64,000 nucleotides of DNA from Peptococcaceae bacterium 1109 (GTDB lineage Bacteria; Bacillota; Limnochordia; Darwinibacteriales; Darwinibacteriaceae). Each line of letters starts with the position of its first letter. Positions within the stretch are counted from its first letter, which is position 1. The notes under the pieces are model-generated. The model saw only the letters and a list, made by a program, of their open reading frames with translations, did no database searches and was not told the origin of the DNA. Below are positions 34,708 through 43,162 of this stretch, in pieces. Both the position numbers and the translations under genes were made by a program. The stretch is taken from the NCBI GenBank assembly GCA_001028815.1, contig LDJB01000001.1, positions 1,029,550 through 1,093,549 of the forward strand, written 5' to 3'.

Positions 34708-34949
34708 GGTTTTCCCTCCCGAAGATTTTGATTTTGCAGCTGAACTAACCTAAGGCTCCTTCTAAGCGCACCACCCCTTTCAAGACTTCTTTTAGTGATA
34801 AAAAAATAGGCAGCTTCAAGAAACACCGACAAAGTCAGTATTGTCCAAAAGCAGCCTACTCCTTCAGCAACCTGCTTTTCCGCTCACTGGGGAAAAGCCT
34901 GTTCCAAACTAGTAGTGCACCAGTTCTATTTCACTGTGATTATATAGTA
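34708..34949 (-). promoter_or_regulatory. Structured 5' leader with terminator, candidate riboswitch
   Basis: Between the promoter and the start codon lie about 235 nt. On the minus strand a hairpin GCTTTTCC...GGAAAAGC (34898-34874) precedes a longer hairpin TAGGC-GCTT...AAGC-GCCTA followed by seven T (34859-34800), a likely intrinsic terminator. About 90 nt follow before the ATG. This is the architecture of an attenuator or riboswitch. I cannot match it to a known class: T-box, TPP, FMN, cobalamin and S-box landmarks are absent. Confidence 0.6.
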
Positions 34950-34973
34950 ACACATGAGAAGAATCCTTGTCAA
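34944..34973 (-). promoter_or_regulatory. Promoter of iron-type operon 1
   Basis: On the minus strand TTGACA (34973-34968), 18 bp, then TACTAT (34949-34944) overlapping a TATAAT five bases further. Confidence 0.65.
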
Positions 34974-34978
34974 TTATG

Positions 34979-35008
34979 AATAAAAAGGCGCTAGCTGGTG
35001 CGGCGCCG
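34979..35008 (-). terminator. Terminator of DUF2294 operon
   Basis: GGCGC and GCGCC pair around the end of the last DUF2294 gene and are followed by TTTTTATTC on the minus strand. The stop codon lies within the loop. Confidence 0.65.
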
Positions 35009-35383
35009 TGCCTGGGGCCGGAACATCGCCTCAAGGTTGGTATCTAAAGCACATACGATGAGTTTTTCCGAATCTTGTACACTGATATCCGTATACAGCG
35101 TGCGGATAGATGCCCCTGTGACGCTGTGGAGGAGCGCCTTAAAGGCCTCTTGATTGCTCTTCAGCAGCGTTTCCCGGAGGCGTTTAATCAGGTCCACGCT
35201 TTCCGGATTGTCCCGTACCTGCTCCTCTGCAGGGGTAAGGATGCCTCGCTGCCTTATGATAATCATGTCCTGCACGATAAAGGTGTTAATCTCCTTGGGG
35301 CCCCTGCCGAAGTACTCCCGTTCGAACTTCATCACAGCACTACCGATTTTCGATTCCAGTTCTCCCTTTGTGCGAAAATCCAT
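34991..35383 (-). CDS. DUF2294-family protein (copy 1)
   Basis: A 130-residue DUF2294 protein. The family pattern is clear: KGELESKIGSAVMKFEREYF, then GRGPKEINTFIVQDMIIIRQ, RGILTPAEEQ and the late SIRTLYTDISVQDSEKLIVC. The function of the family is unknown. The ATG at 35383 is preferred to an upstream GTG because a GAGG site lies 6 nt before it. It follows the sensor-like protein gene after 8 nt and ends the three-gene unit. A second, diverged DUF2294 gene starts the unit. Confidence 0.85.
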   Translation of the reverse strand: MDFRTKGELESKIGSAVMKFEREYFGRGPKEINTFIVQDMIIIRQRGILTPAEEQVRDNPESVDLIKRLRETLLKSNQEAFKALLHSVTGASIRTLYTDISVQDSEKLIVCALDTNLEAMFRPQARRRTS

Positions 35384-35391
35384 GCTATCCC

Positions 35392-36648
35392 TCACTCTCC
35401 CCTGCGCCACGCCGCTCGGGCCCAGAGCGACACAACATTGGCAGGCGGCGGGTTTAGGCCCACATCCGAAATGCTGCTTTCAATCAATCCCACGACGGCA
35501 AAGCGGTAAAGGTAGCGCTGGACCCTCTCAGGGGTCCACCCTAAGTCTCTGGCATACTGCGTCACAGTGCGCTGATCATCGATAGCTTCCCACAGGTAGA
35601 GCTCATCAGCGGTGAGGTCCAAGCGGACTTGTTCCTCATCAAAGCCATGCTGAGACTTTTTCGCCACGTAGCGAAAATCTGGGACGTATTGCTCAATGAA
35701 CCGCAGGGAATGCACACGGCGGGCGGCGTAGAGCAAAACCGCATGCCACGACAAAGTCTGCAGCTCGTCTTCGAGGGGCTTCATCTTCGGGTTGAACTTA
35801 AACGTCCCCTCTTCCAGAAGAAACAGTGCATAAAAGGCCCTGCGCCCTCTGTACTCACGGAATGCCGCTCCCCGGATGTTTCCGTTCTGGACATAGACCA
35901 GGCCTAAATCGGAGCGGGACATAATCGCAAGCATCCCTGTCTGCCGGGTAAAGCGGAGCATCATGAGGAGCATAGACAGAGGATAGAGTTCTAGGTTTCC
36001 TTCCCAGATCATGGCGTGGGTGATGGCACCCCCCACAAGCTGGCGGAAGCGCAGACGCATTTCCTCTAAGACCCGGGCCATATGCTGAACTTCCCGGGGA
36101 CCGGAAATCTCAATGTGCCGGTCAAACTGACCAGCCAAAAGGCCAGACCCTACAGAGGCAAGGCGCCTTAAAGGGCGGAGCTCAAAGCTTACAACCAAAG
36201 CGGTGAACATGCACAGGCCTACAGCTGCCACTGTGAGAAGCCGCGAGACGGCCGTGCGCACTTCCCCATATACCTCTAAGATGGGCGAAGCGATAGTAAC
36301 CTTCAGCCGCTCCCCTGCCACGGTCAGCTCATAACTCTCAACCGTCAAGGTCTGACTTGAGGACAGAGACCACAACGGATGAAGCAGTCCGTGGGCGTCG
36401 TAGTAATCCAGCTGGGTGATTTGCCATTCATCGAGGCTGCCGTCAAACTGGCTGAGGTAATCAAGAACGGTCATGTCAGGAGAGGAAAACAACCCCCGGC
36501 GCTCGGCAAGCCACTCAAGCATGCCCCGCTCGATCTGGGCAGTGACCACGTGCTCGACGCGGGCATCGATTACAGCTCCCACAACCCATATGGAGAGCAA
36601 AGCGGCAACTAAGACGTAAAGCCCTGTCCTGCCCGCAACGGAGCGCAC
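35392..36648 (-). CDS. Membrane sensor with HAMP and PATAN (DUF4388)-like domains
   Basis: A 418-residue two-pass membrane protein. TM1 is at residues 8-27, an extracellular sensor spans 28-135, and TM2 lies about 136-157 (LLTVAAVGLCMFTALVVSF). A HAMP-like linker follows (ELRPLRRLASVGSGLLAGQF). Residues 215-310 resemble the PATAN/DUF4388 module (GNLELYPLSMLLMMLRFTRQ, GLVYVQNGNIRGAAF, FYALFLLEEGTFKF). The C-terminus (TADELYLWEAIDDQRTVTQ) looks like a winged helix. There is no kinase or methyl-accepting domain. It is sandwiched between two DUF2294 genes, which are its likely partners. Confidence 0.8.
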   Translation of the reverse strand: MRSVAGRTGLYVLVAALLSIWVVGAVIDARVEHVVTAQIERGMLEWLAERRGLFSSPDMTVLDYLSQFDGSLDEWQITQLDYYDAHGLLHPLWSLSSSQTLTVESYELTVAGERLKVTIASPILEVYGEVRTAVSRLLTVAAVGLCMFTALVVSFELRPLRRLASVGSGLLAGQFDRHIEISGPREVQHMARVLEEMRLRFRQLVGGAITHAMIWEGNLELYPLSMLLMMLRFTRQTGMLAIMSRSDLGLVYVQNGNIRGAAFREYRGRRAFYALFLLEEGTFKFNPKMKPLEDELQTLSWHAVLLYAARRVHSLRFIEQYVPDFRYVAKKSQHGFDEEQVRLDLTADELYLWEAIDDQRTVTQYARDLGWTPERVQRYLYRFAVVGLIESSISDVGLNPPPANVVSLWARAAWRRGE

Positions 36649-36659
36649 GGCATCACATC

Positions 36660-37058
36660 CTACCCGTCACTTCGCGCAACAGGACAGTAGATGACCAGTT
36701 CATCTGCTTCCGGCAGGAGGCTCACTCCCACACCCAAAGCCCGGGCACCTAGCCTTTCCTGGATGCTCTGCATGATTACGGGCTGCAAAGCCCGCCACTG
36801 CTGTTCTAAAAGGTCGCGGATCATTTTCGCCCCTTCAGGATCGTCCCGCACCAAACAGCGTTCTGCTTTGCTGAGCACCCCGCGGGCGCGGTAAACCACC
36901 AGGTCATCTAGGAGGTAGACCTGAGCTGACTCAGGGACCCGTTCAGTATACCTCTCCTGAAGCTGAGATAGATCGCGACATAGATAAAAGGTTGTGGGGT
37001 CACCGGGGAATCCCCGTACTACAGATTGCATCCTGTTCATCCTCTCGTACATGAGCAA
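36660..37058 (-). CDS. Diverged DUF2294-like protein (copy 2)
   Basis: A protein of up to 132 residues that shares the DUF2294 pattern in its second half (VYLLDDLVVYRARGVLSKAE, then VIMQSIQERLGARALGVGVS and ADELVIYC). The N-terminal third does not match the family well. Met codons at 37058, 37040 and 37031 are all possible starts; ribosome sites are weak, so the exact start is uncertain. It is the first gene of the DUF2294-sensor-DUF2294 unit, 11 nt before the sensor gene. Confidence 0.72.
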   Translation of the reverse strand: MLMYERMNRMQSVVRGFPGDPTTFYLCRDLSQLQERYTERVPESAQVYLLDDLVVYRARGVLSKAERCLVRDDPEGAKMIRDLLEQQWRALQPVIMQSIQERLGARALGVGVSLLPEADELVIYCPVARSDG

Positions 37059-37195
37059 TTCTACAACAAGTTTCCCACTCCTGCCATAGAGCCCCGATTG
37101 CCACTACATGGTACCATTTGCCCAGACAGTCAGGCTTCTGACGGACTTCGGAAAACGGAAAACTTGTGACTGAGCCGCGCATCATGTCTGAGAGT

Positions 37196-37344
37196 CTCGA
37201 CCTGCATCCCACGGGGGATCGATCTAAAGCGCGCTACCTTGGGGTGGTAGCGGTCGCATGACTCCCGCACGCGGGGATAGACCAAACCGTTGGTGTTCAA
37301 TCTCGCTCACCTGTGCGTCTCCCCCGCACACGCGGGGATCACCC
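37196..37344. CRISPR. Remnant type I-E-like CRISPR repeats
   Basis: Two degenerate repeats with the type I-E core, CCCGCACGCGGGGAT (about 37255-37283) and CCCCCGCACACGCGGGGAT (about 37316-37344), are exactly 61 bp apart, the I-E period of 29-bp repeat plus 32-bp spacer. A weaker third match, CCCACGGGGGAT, lies 59 bp further left (about 37196-37224). No cas genes are in the window. The minus-strand frame through it shows the SPRAG/DPRVCGG peptides that mis-called ORFs over I-E arrays usually have. Confidence 0.5.
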
Positions 37345-37947
37345 CACATCGCCTGCAGTCGACTGCGCAACGGAGACCAAGTCAAGGGTGTTACCGTGAC
37401 TCTCGCTGGACCTCGTCTTCCACAGACTTGGGCGACCGCGCCTTCTATCCATATCCAGGCCATCCGTTGCAGAACGTTCTCTTGAAGTGCGGGTCTTGAG
37501 TGCCTTCCATTCTCGCGAGAGCCAGGTTCATCCGAAAACGGAGATCCGCACAGGCGAAACTTAAGATGCGATACCTTCCAGAGGCAGCAAAGGGGGTGAA
37601 TAGCCCGCGCCTGACCGGTTGGGAGAGCGCTTGAATGGCATTCAAGGGTCCATCCCACCCCCGCCAAAAATGATCTCCTGCCCGTCTTTGGCCGCCCCAC
37701 GCCTTCCCCACAGGACCGATGGCACCCTGACTCTTCATCAGGGGCCGATGGTCTGAGTCCTCCTTGTCCCAGCCCTTCCAGCCAGCAAAACACTCATAAC
37801 CAGTACCAGAGGAGTGTCGGCTCCATCGCCGTCCCCAAGGGCTCCTTTCCAGGATCTCAACGGAATGCGCCTTTGTCAGTCTTTAATAATTCCTCTGCAA
37901 AAACTCTGACATCGCAAAAAGCCCAGAAAGATCCCAATAGATCCAAG
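37345..37947. other. Gene-free stretch
   Basis: No credible gene: open frames here lack ribosome sites and protein-like composition. It may be the remains of a CRISPR leader or cas region. Confidence 0.45.
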
Positions 37948-37976
37948 TGGACAAAATGTTTCTTTTAGCGTAGAAT
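37948..37976 (+). promoter_or_regulatory. Promoter of YtfQ-like transporter operon
   Basis: TGGACA, a 17-bp spacer, then TAGAAT; near-consensus sigma-A promoter reading toward the sugar-binding protein gene 372 nt away. Confidence 0.7.
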
Positions 37977-38347
37977 ATGTTATAGAACTTATTCTCACAA
38001 GCCCAATATAGCCGGCTTCCGAAATCTCCGGCCAGCCCAGGGCTTGAGCACGTTTGGGCCTTCAATGGCGGTGTTGCATCTCTGTTTGTGAAGAAAATGT
38101 CGAACTAGATGTTTAGTGCTGCTGGAGCTAAAAGGCCAGCTGTTTTCTTTAGCTAATCCCACGAGAAGACTTCTATTAAGCTTGAACGGCCCGTACTTAT
38201 GAATAACAGCTTCATAGCCAAGTTTGGCAAGAGCAGATCAAAAGAAGGGGGAGAGTTTCGGGGCCAGCTAACCAGTTTCAGACGACAGTTTGCGAAGCGT
38301 TGGACAGGTTACCTTGCTTGCTACAAAAATTCCGAGGAGGTAGAGTG
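37977..38347 (+). other. Long untranslated leader of sugar transporter operon
   Basis: About 360 nt between the promoter and the first gene carry no open frame of note. Short inverted repeats (GCCGGC-type around 38010-38040; AAAGGCCAGCTGTTTTCTTT near 38129) suggest folding, but I cannot assign a riboswitch class. A second promoter nearer the gene is possible. Confidence 0.4.
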
Positions 38348-39337
38348 ATGACAAGGTTGCCGAAAGCAGGTTTATTGCTGTTAGTGGCTGTCTTGGTTTT
38401 GTCGTGGGGTTCTGTATTCGTAGCTGCCCAAGAACTGATTAAAGTTGGGATTGTGAACTTGCCACCGGAAGAATCCGGCTACCGTCAGGCTAATGTGGAA
38501 GACATGACCGCTGTCTTCTCCAGGGAGAACGGCTATGACGCCAAGCAGACCAACACTGCCGATAACAGCGAACAGATCTCAGCGGCCAGAGGGTACATTC
38601 GCGATGGCGTTGACTATCTCCTGATCTCCGCGGCAAATGCGACTGGATGGGACGATGTCCTGCAGTCCGCAAAGAGAGCGGGCGTAAGGGTTATCCTCTT
38701 TGACCGGGCAATTGATACCGATCCCTCCAACTATGAAGCTGCTCTGCTCTCCGACATGCATTACGAGGGCCAGCTGGCAACAGATTGGATTCTGAACAAC
38801 GTCCCAGAACCTCGCAATGTCATCCTCATTCGCGGGCAGCTGGGAAGCGCCGCAGAGATCGGGCGCAGCGCACCATTACTTAAGGCTGCAGAAGAAGGCA
38901 AGTTGACCATTGTGGCTGACGGAACAGGCGGAGACACGTGGAGCCTTGAAGAAGCCCGTAAAGTGGTTGAAGCAGCCATTGCTGCGGGCAAGGACTTCAA
39001 CGTCATCTATGCACAGAATGACGGTATGGCCCAAGGCGCTGTCCAGGCCCTCGAAGCGGCTGGGATCAGCCATGGGAAAGACGGCAAGGTCAAGATCATC
39101 GGCTTTGACTTCAACCGTTTTGCCCTCAGAAACGTCCAAGCCGGTTACTGGGATGCGGATGTACAGTGCAACCCACGCCAGGCATCCCAAATTGATCAGT
39201 GGATCAAGAGCGGTAATATCCCCAAGGGAATTATCTATCAGGAAGAGTTGATCCTCGATACTGATACGATCACCGATGAACACATCGAGAAATACGGCAT
39301 CAATGCCGACCCTGGCAAGGGTGTAATCACACGGTAA
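38348..39337 (+). CDS. Sugar ABC transporter binding protein (YtfQ/RbsB-like)
   Basis: A 329-residue periplasmic-binding-type protein of the ribose/galactofuranose class (Peripla_BP_4). Signal peptide MTRLPKAGLLLLVAVLVLSW with cleavage after VAAQ. The mature core has KVGIVNLPPEESGYRQANVE, the DYLLISAANATGWDDVL strand, ILFDRAID and the hinge NVIYAQNDGMAQGAVQAL. The high similarity of layout to YtfQ suggests galactofuranose or another hexose/pentose. The ATG at 38348 has GAGGAGG 7 nt upstream. It opens a four-gene plus-strand operon. Confidence 0.92.
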   Translation: MTRLPKAGLLLLVAVLVLSWGSVFVAAQELIKVGIVNLPPEESGYRQANVEDMTAVFSRENGYDAKQTNTADNSEQISAARGYIRDGVDYLLISAANATGWDDVLQSAKRAGVRVILFDRAIDTDPSNYEAALLSDMHYEGQLATDWILNNVPEPRNVILIRGQLGSAAEIGRSAPLLKAAEEGKLTIVADGTGGDTWSLEEARKVVEAAIAAGKDFNVIYAQNDGMAQGAVQALEAAGISHGKDGKVKIIGFDFNRFALRNVQAGYWDADVQCNPRQASQIDQWIKSGNIPKGIIYQEELILDTDTITDEHIEKYGINADPGKGVITR

Positions 39338-39431
39338 CTTTCCATAGTCGTCGCGCAGTGCGGCTGTTCGGACATGCTCCGAGCAACCGCACTGCTCTGT
39401 ATTTATGTCCCTTGGGTAAGGAGGTCTTGGC

Positions 39432-40934
39432 TTGCAGTCAGATATTATCCTCAAAATGGAGGGGATCTGCAAATCCTTTCCAGGAGTCAGAGCTTTGCAC
39501 AACGTAGACTTCACACTCCGAAAGGGTGAGATCCATGCCCTGATGGGCGAGAATGGCGCGGGCAAGTCCACTCTGATCAAAATCATAACTGGTGTTTACC
39601 AAAAGGATGCGGGCCAGATTTACCTGGAGGGAAGGCCCGTGAGCTTCAGATCCCCCCAAGAAGCCCAGGATATGGGAATTGGCACTGTTTTTCAGGAAAT
39701 TGCCCTCTGCCCTAACCTGACCGTAGCGGAGAACATGTTTATCGGGCGCGGCAGGGACCGGTTCGTCCATTGGAAGACGATGAACGGGAAGGCTGCAGAG
39801 ATGCTGAGTTCCCTCGGTATCCCAGCAAGCCCCACCCAAGAACTGGCGAGCTGCTCCATCGCTGTGCAGCAGATGATTGCCATTGCCCGCGCAGTGGATA
39901 TGGACTGCAAGATCCTCATCCTAGACGAGCCAACCTCTTCCCTTGATGAGGATGAGGTGCAGAAACTTTTTGCCCTCATGCGCCAGCTAAAAGCCAGGGG
40001 CGTGGGGATTATCTTCATCACCCACTTCATCGATCAGGTCTACGAGATCAGCGACCGGATCACCGTACTGCGCAACGGCGAGTTAATCGGCGAATACGAG
40101 GCGTCTTCCCTGCCCCAGATCGAGCTAATTTCAAAGATGATGGGTAAAGCCCTCAGTGATGTTTCCTCCATGAAAAAGCTGGAGCCGGGCAAAGCCGATG
40201 ACAGCGTGCCCGTGTTCGAAGCCACTGCCCTATCCAGCGCAGCGGGGGTACGGCCCTTTGATTTCACCATCCAAAAGGGCGAGGTAAACGGCTTTGCCGG
40301 GCTGCTCGGTTCAGGGCGGAGCGAAAGCGTCCGGGCGATCTTTGCCGCGGACAAGGTAACTGGCGGAGAGGTCAAAGTAAATGGAAAACGGGTGAAAATC
40401 AAGTCACCCCTAGACGCTATGAAACAGGGGATCGGCTATCTACCAGAGGACCGCAAGGGCGACGGGATCATCGACGAGCTTTCCGTGCGGGATAATATTA
40501 TCCTTGCCATGCAGGTCATGAAGGGCTTTTTCCGGCCTCTTTCGCGGAAGCAAGCTGAAGAGTTTGCTGAGCAGTTCATCCAGCAGCTAGATATAAAGGT
40601 GCCCTCCCCCAACACGCCCATCAAGTCTTTGTCCGGCGGCAACCAGCAAAAGGTTGTCCTCGCCCGCTGGCTGCTCACACAGCCCATGTACCTGATCCTC
40701 GATGAACCGACCCGGGGAATCGATGTGGGCACCAAGGTAGAAATCCAAAAGCTCGTGCTCAAGCTTGCCGCAGAGGGGATGAGCCTGACCTTCATTTCAT
40801 CAGAAATTGACGAGATGCTTCGGGTATGTTCCCGGATGATCGTGATGAAAGACCGTGAAATTGTGGGAGAGCTCAGCGGCACGAATCTCACGGAGCAAGA
40901 TGTGATGCAAATGATCGCACAGGGAGGTAAGTAA
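39432..40934 (+). CDS. Sugar ABC transporter ATPase, duplicated (YtfR/RbsA-like)
   Basis: A 500-residue ATPase with two ABC modules, as in RbsA, MglA and YtfR. Module 1 has Walker A GENGAGKSTLIKIITG and Walker B KILILDEPTSSLD. Its signature segment (LASCSIAVQQMIAIARA) is degenerate, as is normal. Module 2 has a degenerate Walker A (GLLGSGRSESV), the signature KSLSGGNQQKVVLARWL and MYLILDEPTRGID. Start is TTG at 39432 with GGAGG upstream. It drives the two permeases downstream. Confidence 0.94.
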   Translation: MQSDIILKMEGICKSFPGVRALHNVDFTLRKGEIHALMGENGAGKSTLIKIITGVYQKDAGQIYLEGRPVSFRSPQEAQDMGIGTVFQEIALCPNLTVAENMFIGRGRDRFVHWKTMNGKAAEMLSSLGIPASPTQELASCSIAVQQMIAIARAVDMDCKILILDEPTSSLDEDEVQKLFALMRQLKARGVGIIFITHFIDQVYEISDRITVLRNGELIGEYEASSLPQIELISKMMGKALSDVSSMKKLEPGKADDSVPVFEATALSSAAGVRPFDFTIQKGEVNGFAGLLGSGRSESVRAIFAADKVTGGEVKVNGKRVKIKSPLDAMKQGIGYLPEDRKGDGIIDELSVRDNIILAMQVMKGFFRPLSRKQAEEFAEQFIQQLDIKVPSPNTPIKSLSGGNQQKVVLARWLLTQPMYLILDEPTRGIDVGTKVEIQKLVLKLAAEGMSLTFISSEIDEMLRVCSRMIVMKDREIVGELSGTNLTEQDVMQMIAQGGK

Positions 40935-40935
40935 G

Positions 40936-42027
40936 ATGCTAAAGCCTAAAACCCGCTTCAGCAACCTATCCAATCTCTTCCTGCCCCTCTCTGTGCTGGC
41001 TATACTAATTATCATCAACCTGATTAAGGGTGCGGATTACTTCAGGATTACCGTAGTAAACGGGGCCTTTTACGGAAACATCCCCAACATCCTCTTCGGA
41101 GCATCTGAACTTGTGATTCTCTCCGTGGGGATGACCTTAGTAACCGCCGCTTCCCGGGGGCAGGACATCAGCATCGGTGAGAGCGGCGCGATCAGTTCCG
41201 CCATCTTTGTCCAGTACGTCCTCCGTTCCGGCAATGTTACCTTGTGGACTATCCTAGTGGGCTTTCTCATCAGCTGCGTTGCGGGGATAGTCATCGGGGC
41301 CTTCAACGGCACCCTAGTTTCCTTCTTCAACGTTCAGCCCATGGTTGCCACGCTCATCCTGTTCTTAGGGGGCAGGTCCATCGCCTTTATCATTGACGGC
41401 AAAGTATCACCGATCTTGGCCAACGAGATCTCAAACAGAATCGGGACCGTAATACCAGGGGTGCCCATCCAAACGCCCATTATTCTCACTGCGGTCTTTA
41501 TTGTCTTGGTTGCGATGGTCCTGAAGGCCACCAACCTCCGCCTCTACGTGGAGGCGGTGGGCATCAACCCTAGTGCAGCCAGGCTAAACGGCATTAATCC
41601 GAAACGGGTCATCTTCCTGACCTTCCTGATCATGGGCGTTTGCAGTGCAATCGCAGGTTTCATTGCAGTCAACAAGGCCGGGCGTCACGACAGCGTCAAT
41701 TTGCTTAAGTTTATCATGATGGATGCCATTCTCGCCGTTGCCTTAGGCGGGAACTCCCTGGGCGGCGGAAGGTTTGGCATCACCGGTTCGATTTTGGGAG
41801 CGTACACCATTGAGATGCTGAACCGGACTCTACTCCGGCTGGAGGTCAACCCAGAGGCCATCAAGGTGTTCAAAGCAGTCTTCATTATCGTGCTCATGAT
41901 CGTTGCTTCGCCGGTGGTTAGGGCGTTTGTAACGCAAGCCCTAGACAAGGCAAAGAGTATCATAGCAGGCAGTCCCCTACGCCAGACAGGTGGGACAGCA
42001 GACGCTACAGGAAGGAAGGGGGAGTAG
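40936..42027 (+). CDS. Sugar ABC transporter permease (YtfT-like)
   Basis: A 363-residue BPD_transp_2 family permease with about ten membrane segments. Typical blocks: VILSVGMTLVTAASRGQDIS, GAFNGTLVSFFNVQPMVATL and GINPKRVIFLTFLIMGVCSA. The ATG at 40936 has GGAGG upstream and lies one base after the ATPase stop. Its partner is the next permease. Confidence 0.92.
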   Translation: MLKPKTRFSNLSNLFLPLSVLAILIIINLIKGADYFRITVVNGAFYGNIPNILFGASELVILSVGMTLVTAASRGQDISIGESGAISSAIFVQYVLRSGNVTLWTILVGFLISCVAGIVIGAFNGTLVSFFNVQPMVATLILFLGGRSIAFIIDGKVSPILANEISNRIGTVIPGVPIQTPIILTAVFIVLVAMVLKATNLRLYVEAVGINPSAARLNGINPKRVIFLTFLIMGVCSAIAGFIAVNKAGRHDSVNLLKFIMMDAILAVALGGNSLGGGRFGITGSILGAYTIEMLNRTLLRLEVNPEAIKVFKAVFIIVLMIVASPVVRAFVTQALDKAKSIIAGSPLRQTGGTADATGRKGE

Positions 42028-42028
42028 A

Positions 42029-43108
42029 ATGGGAGCTGTAAGCGCAACCAAACCAAGAACAAGGCTGTCAAACTCCACTCTGCTCTTTATCATCGCCGGG
42101 ATTATCTTCGTATTGATGTATGGGTTCGCCCTAATCAGTTATCCAGGCAGTTTCATGCAGTTTCAGACCTTCTTTGACTTGTTTAACTTCAACGCTGCCC
42201 TATTCATCGTTACCCTCGGCCTGTGCGTGGTAATGATCGGCGGCGGGATCGACATTTCCGTAGGCGCGGTATGCGGCCTTGTAACCATGGCCTGTGCCAT
42301 GCTCCTGGAGTTGGGATCGGGGAACATTTGGGGCGCCTTGTTCCTCGCTCTAGGGATCGGGCTCGCTTTCGGGCTCATGCATGGCTTTCTCATCGCCTAC
42401 TTGGAAATCCAGCCCTTCATCGTGACGCTTGGGGGCATGTTCCTAGCGCAAGGCCTGCTCACAACCTTGCACAGAGAGCCCCTCAACGTGACGCTCCCCG
42501 CTTTTGTCGCCTTGCGAAACTTCACCATCGAGATCCCGTGGTTGGGGACAGTCAACAGGCTTGGCATTTTCATCCCATGTGAAATCAAACCAGGTGTCAT
42601 TGTTGTGGTAGTCCTGGTTGCTCTTTACGCCGCCCTGATGAAGTGGTCACGCTTCGGGCGGAACGTGTACGCTGTAGGAGGAGATCGCCAAAGCGCCCGC
42701 ATGCTCGGGATCAACGTCAAGAGGACCACCTTTTTGTCCTATGTGATCTGCGGGTTTACCGCGGGGATCTCAGGGTTTGTATTCCTCATGACTACTGGTG
42801 CAGGCAACATCGGCAACGGGTCGTTGTTCGAAATGAAAGCCATTGCCTCCAATGTAATGGGGGGCATTCTCCTCAACGGCGGTGTAGGGAACCTGCTGGG
42901 CGCGCCCATCGGCACCATGACCCTGTTGACCATCAATGAGCTGATCAGGGCCGCAGGTGTCCAATCCAACCTACAGGCCATCGTCAGCGGGCTTCTCCTC
43001 TACCTATTTATTGTGCTGCAAAGCATCGTTATGTCCCTTCGGGGCAGCGGCAAGTTCAGGCTTGCTCTCCCCTCCTGGCTGAAATCCCACCAAGTGCAAG
43101 ACAAATAA
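42029..43108 (+). CDS. Sugar ABC transporter permease (YjfF-like)
   Basis: A 359-residue BPD_transp_2 permease, the second half of the pore. Typical blocks: VVMIGGGIDISVGAVCGLVT, FLIAYLEIQPFIVTLGGMFL, AVGGDRQSARMLGINVKRT. The ATG at 42029 has GGAAGGGGGAG upstream and starts one base after the YtfT-like stop codon. The gene ends the operon and a terminator follows. Confidence 0.92.
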   Translation: MGAVSATKPRTRLSNSTLLFIIAGIIFVLMYGFALISYPGSFMQFQTFFDLFNFNAALFIVTLGLCVVMIGGGIDISVGAVCGLVTMACAMLLELGSGNIWGALFLALGIGLAFGLMHGFLIAYLEIQPFIVTLGGMFLAQGLLTTLHREPLNVTLPAFVALRNFTIEIPWLGTVNRLGIFIPCEIKPGVIVVVVLVALYAALMKWSRFGRNVYAVGGDRQSARMLGINVKRTTFLSYVICGFTAGISGFVFLMTTGAGNIGNGSLFEMKAIASNVMGGILLNGGVGNLLGAPIGTMTLLTINELIRAAGVQSNLQAIVSGLLLYLFIVLQSIVMSLRGSGKFRLALPSWLKSHQVQDK

Positions 43109-43112
43109 ACAG

Positions 43113-43140
43113 AGGCTAGGCAAAATCGCCTAGCCTCTTC
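43113..43140. terminator. Terminator between convergent operons
   Basis: AGAGGCTAGGC-aaaatc-GCCTAGCCTCT followed by TCCTT; a perfect 11-bp stem after the YjfF-like gene, facing the second iron-type operon. Confidence 0.8.
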
Positions 43141-43162
43141 CTTGTGGGGCGCCTAAGCCCCT

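Noticed and set aside
34800-34949. T-box or known riboswitch in the iron-type leader
   Set aside because: No GGUGG-ACC T-box bulge, AGGGUUC FMN, CUGAGA TPP or S-box landmarks are present; kept only as an unassigned leader.
37224-37793. A 189-codon minus-strand frame
   Set aside because: It runs across the CRISPR-like repeats, shows the usual SPRAG/DPRVCGG artefact peptides, has no ribosome site and odd composition.
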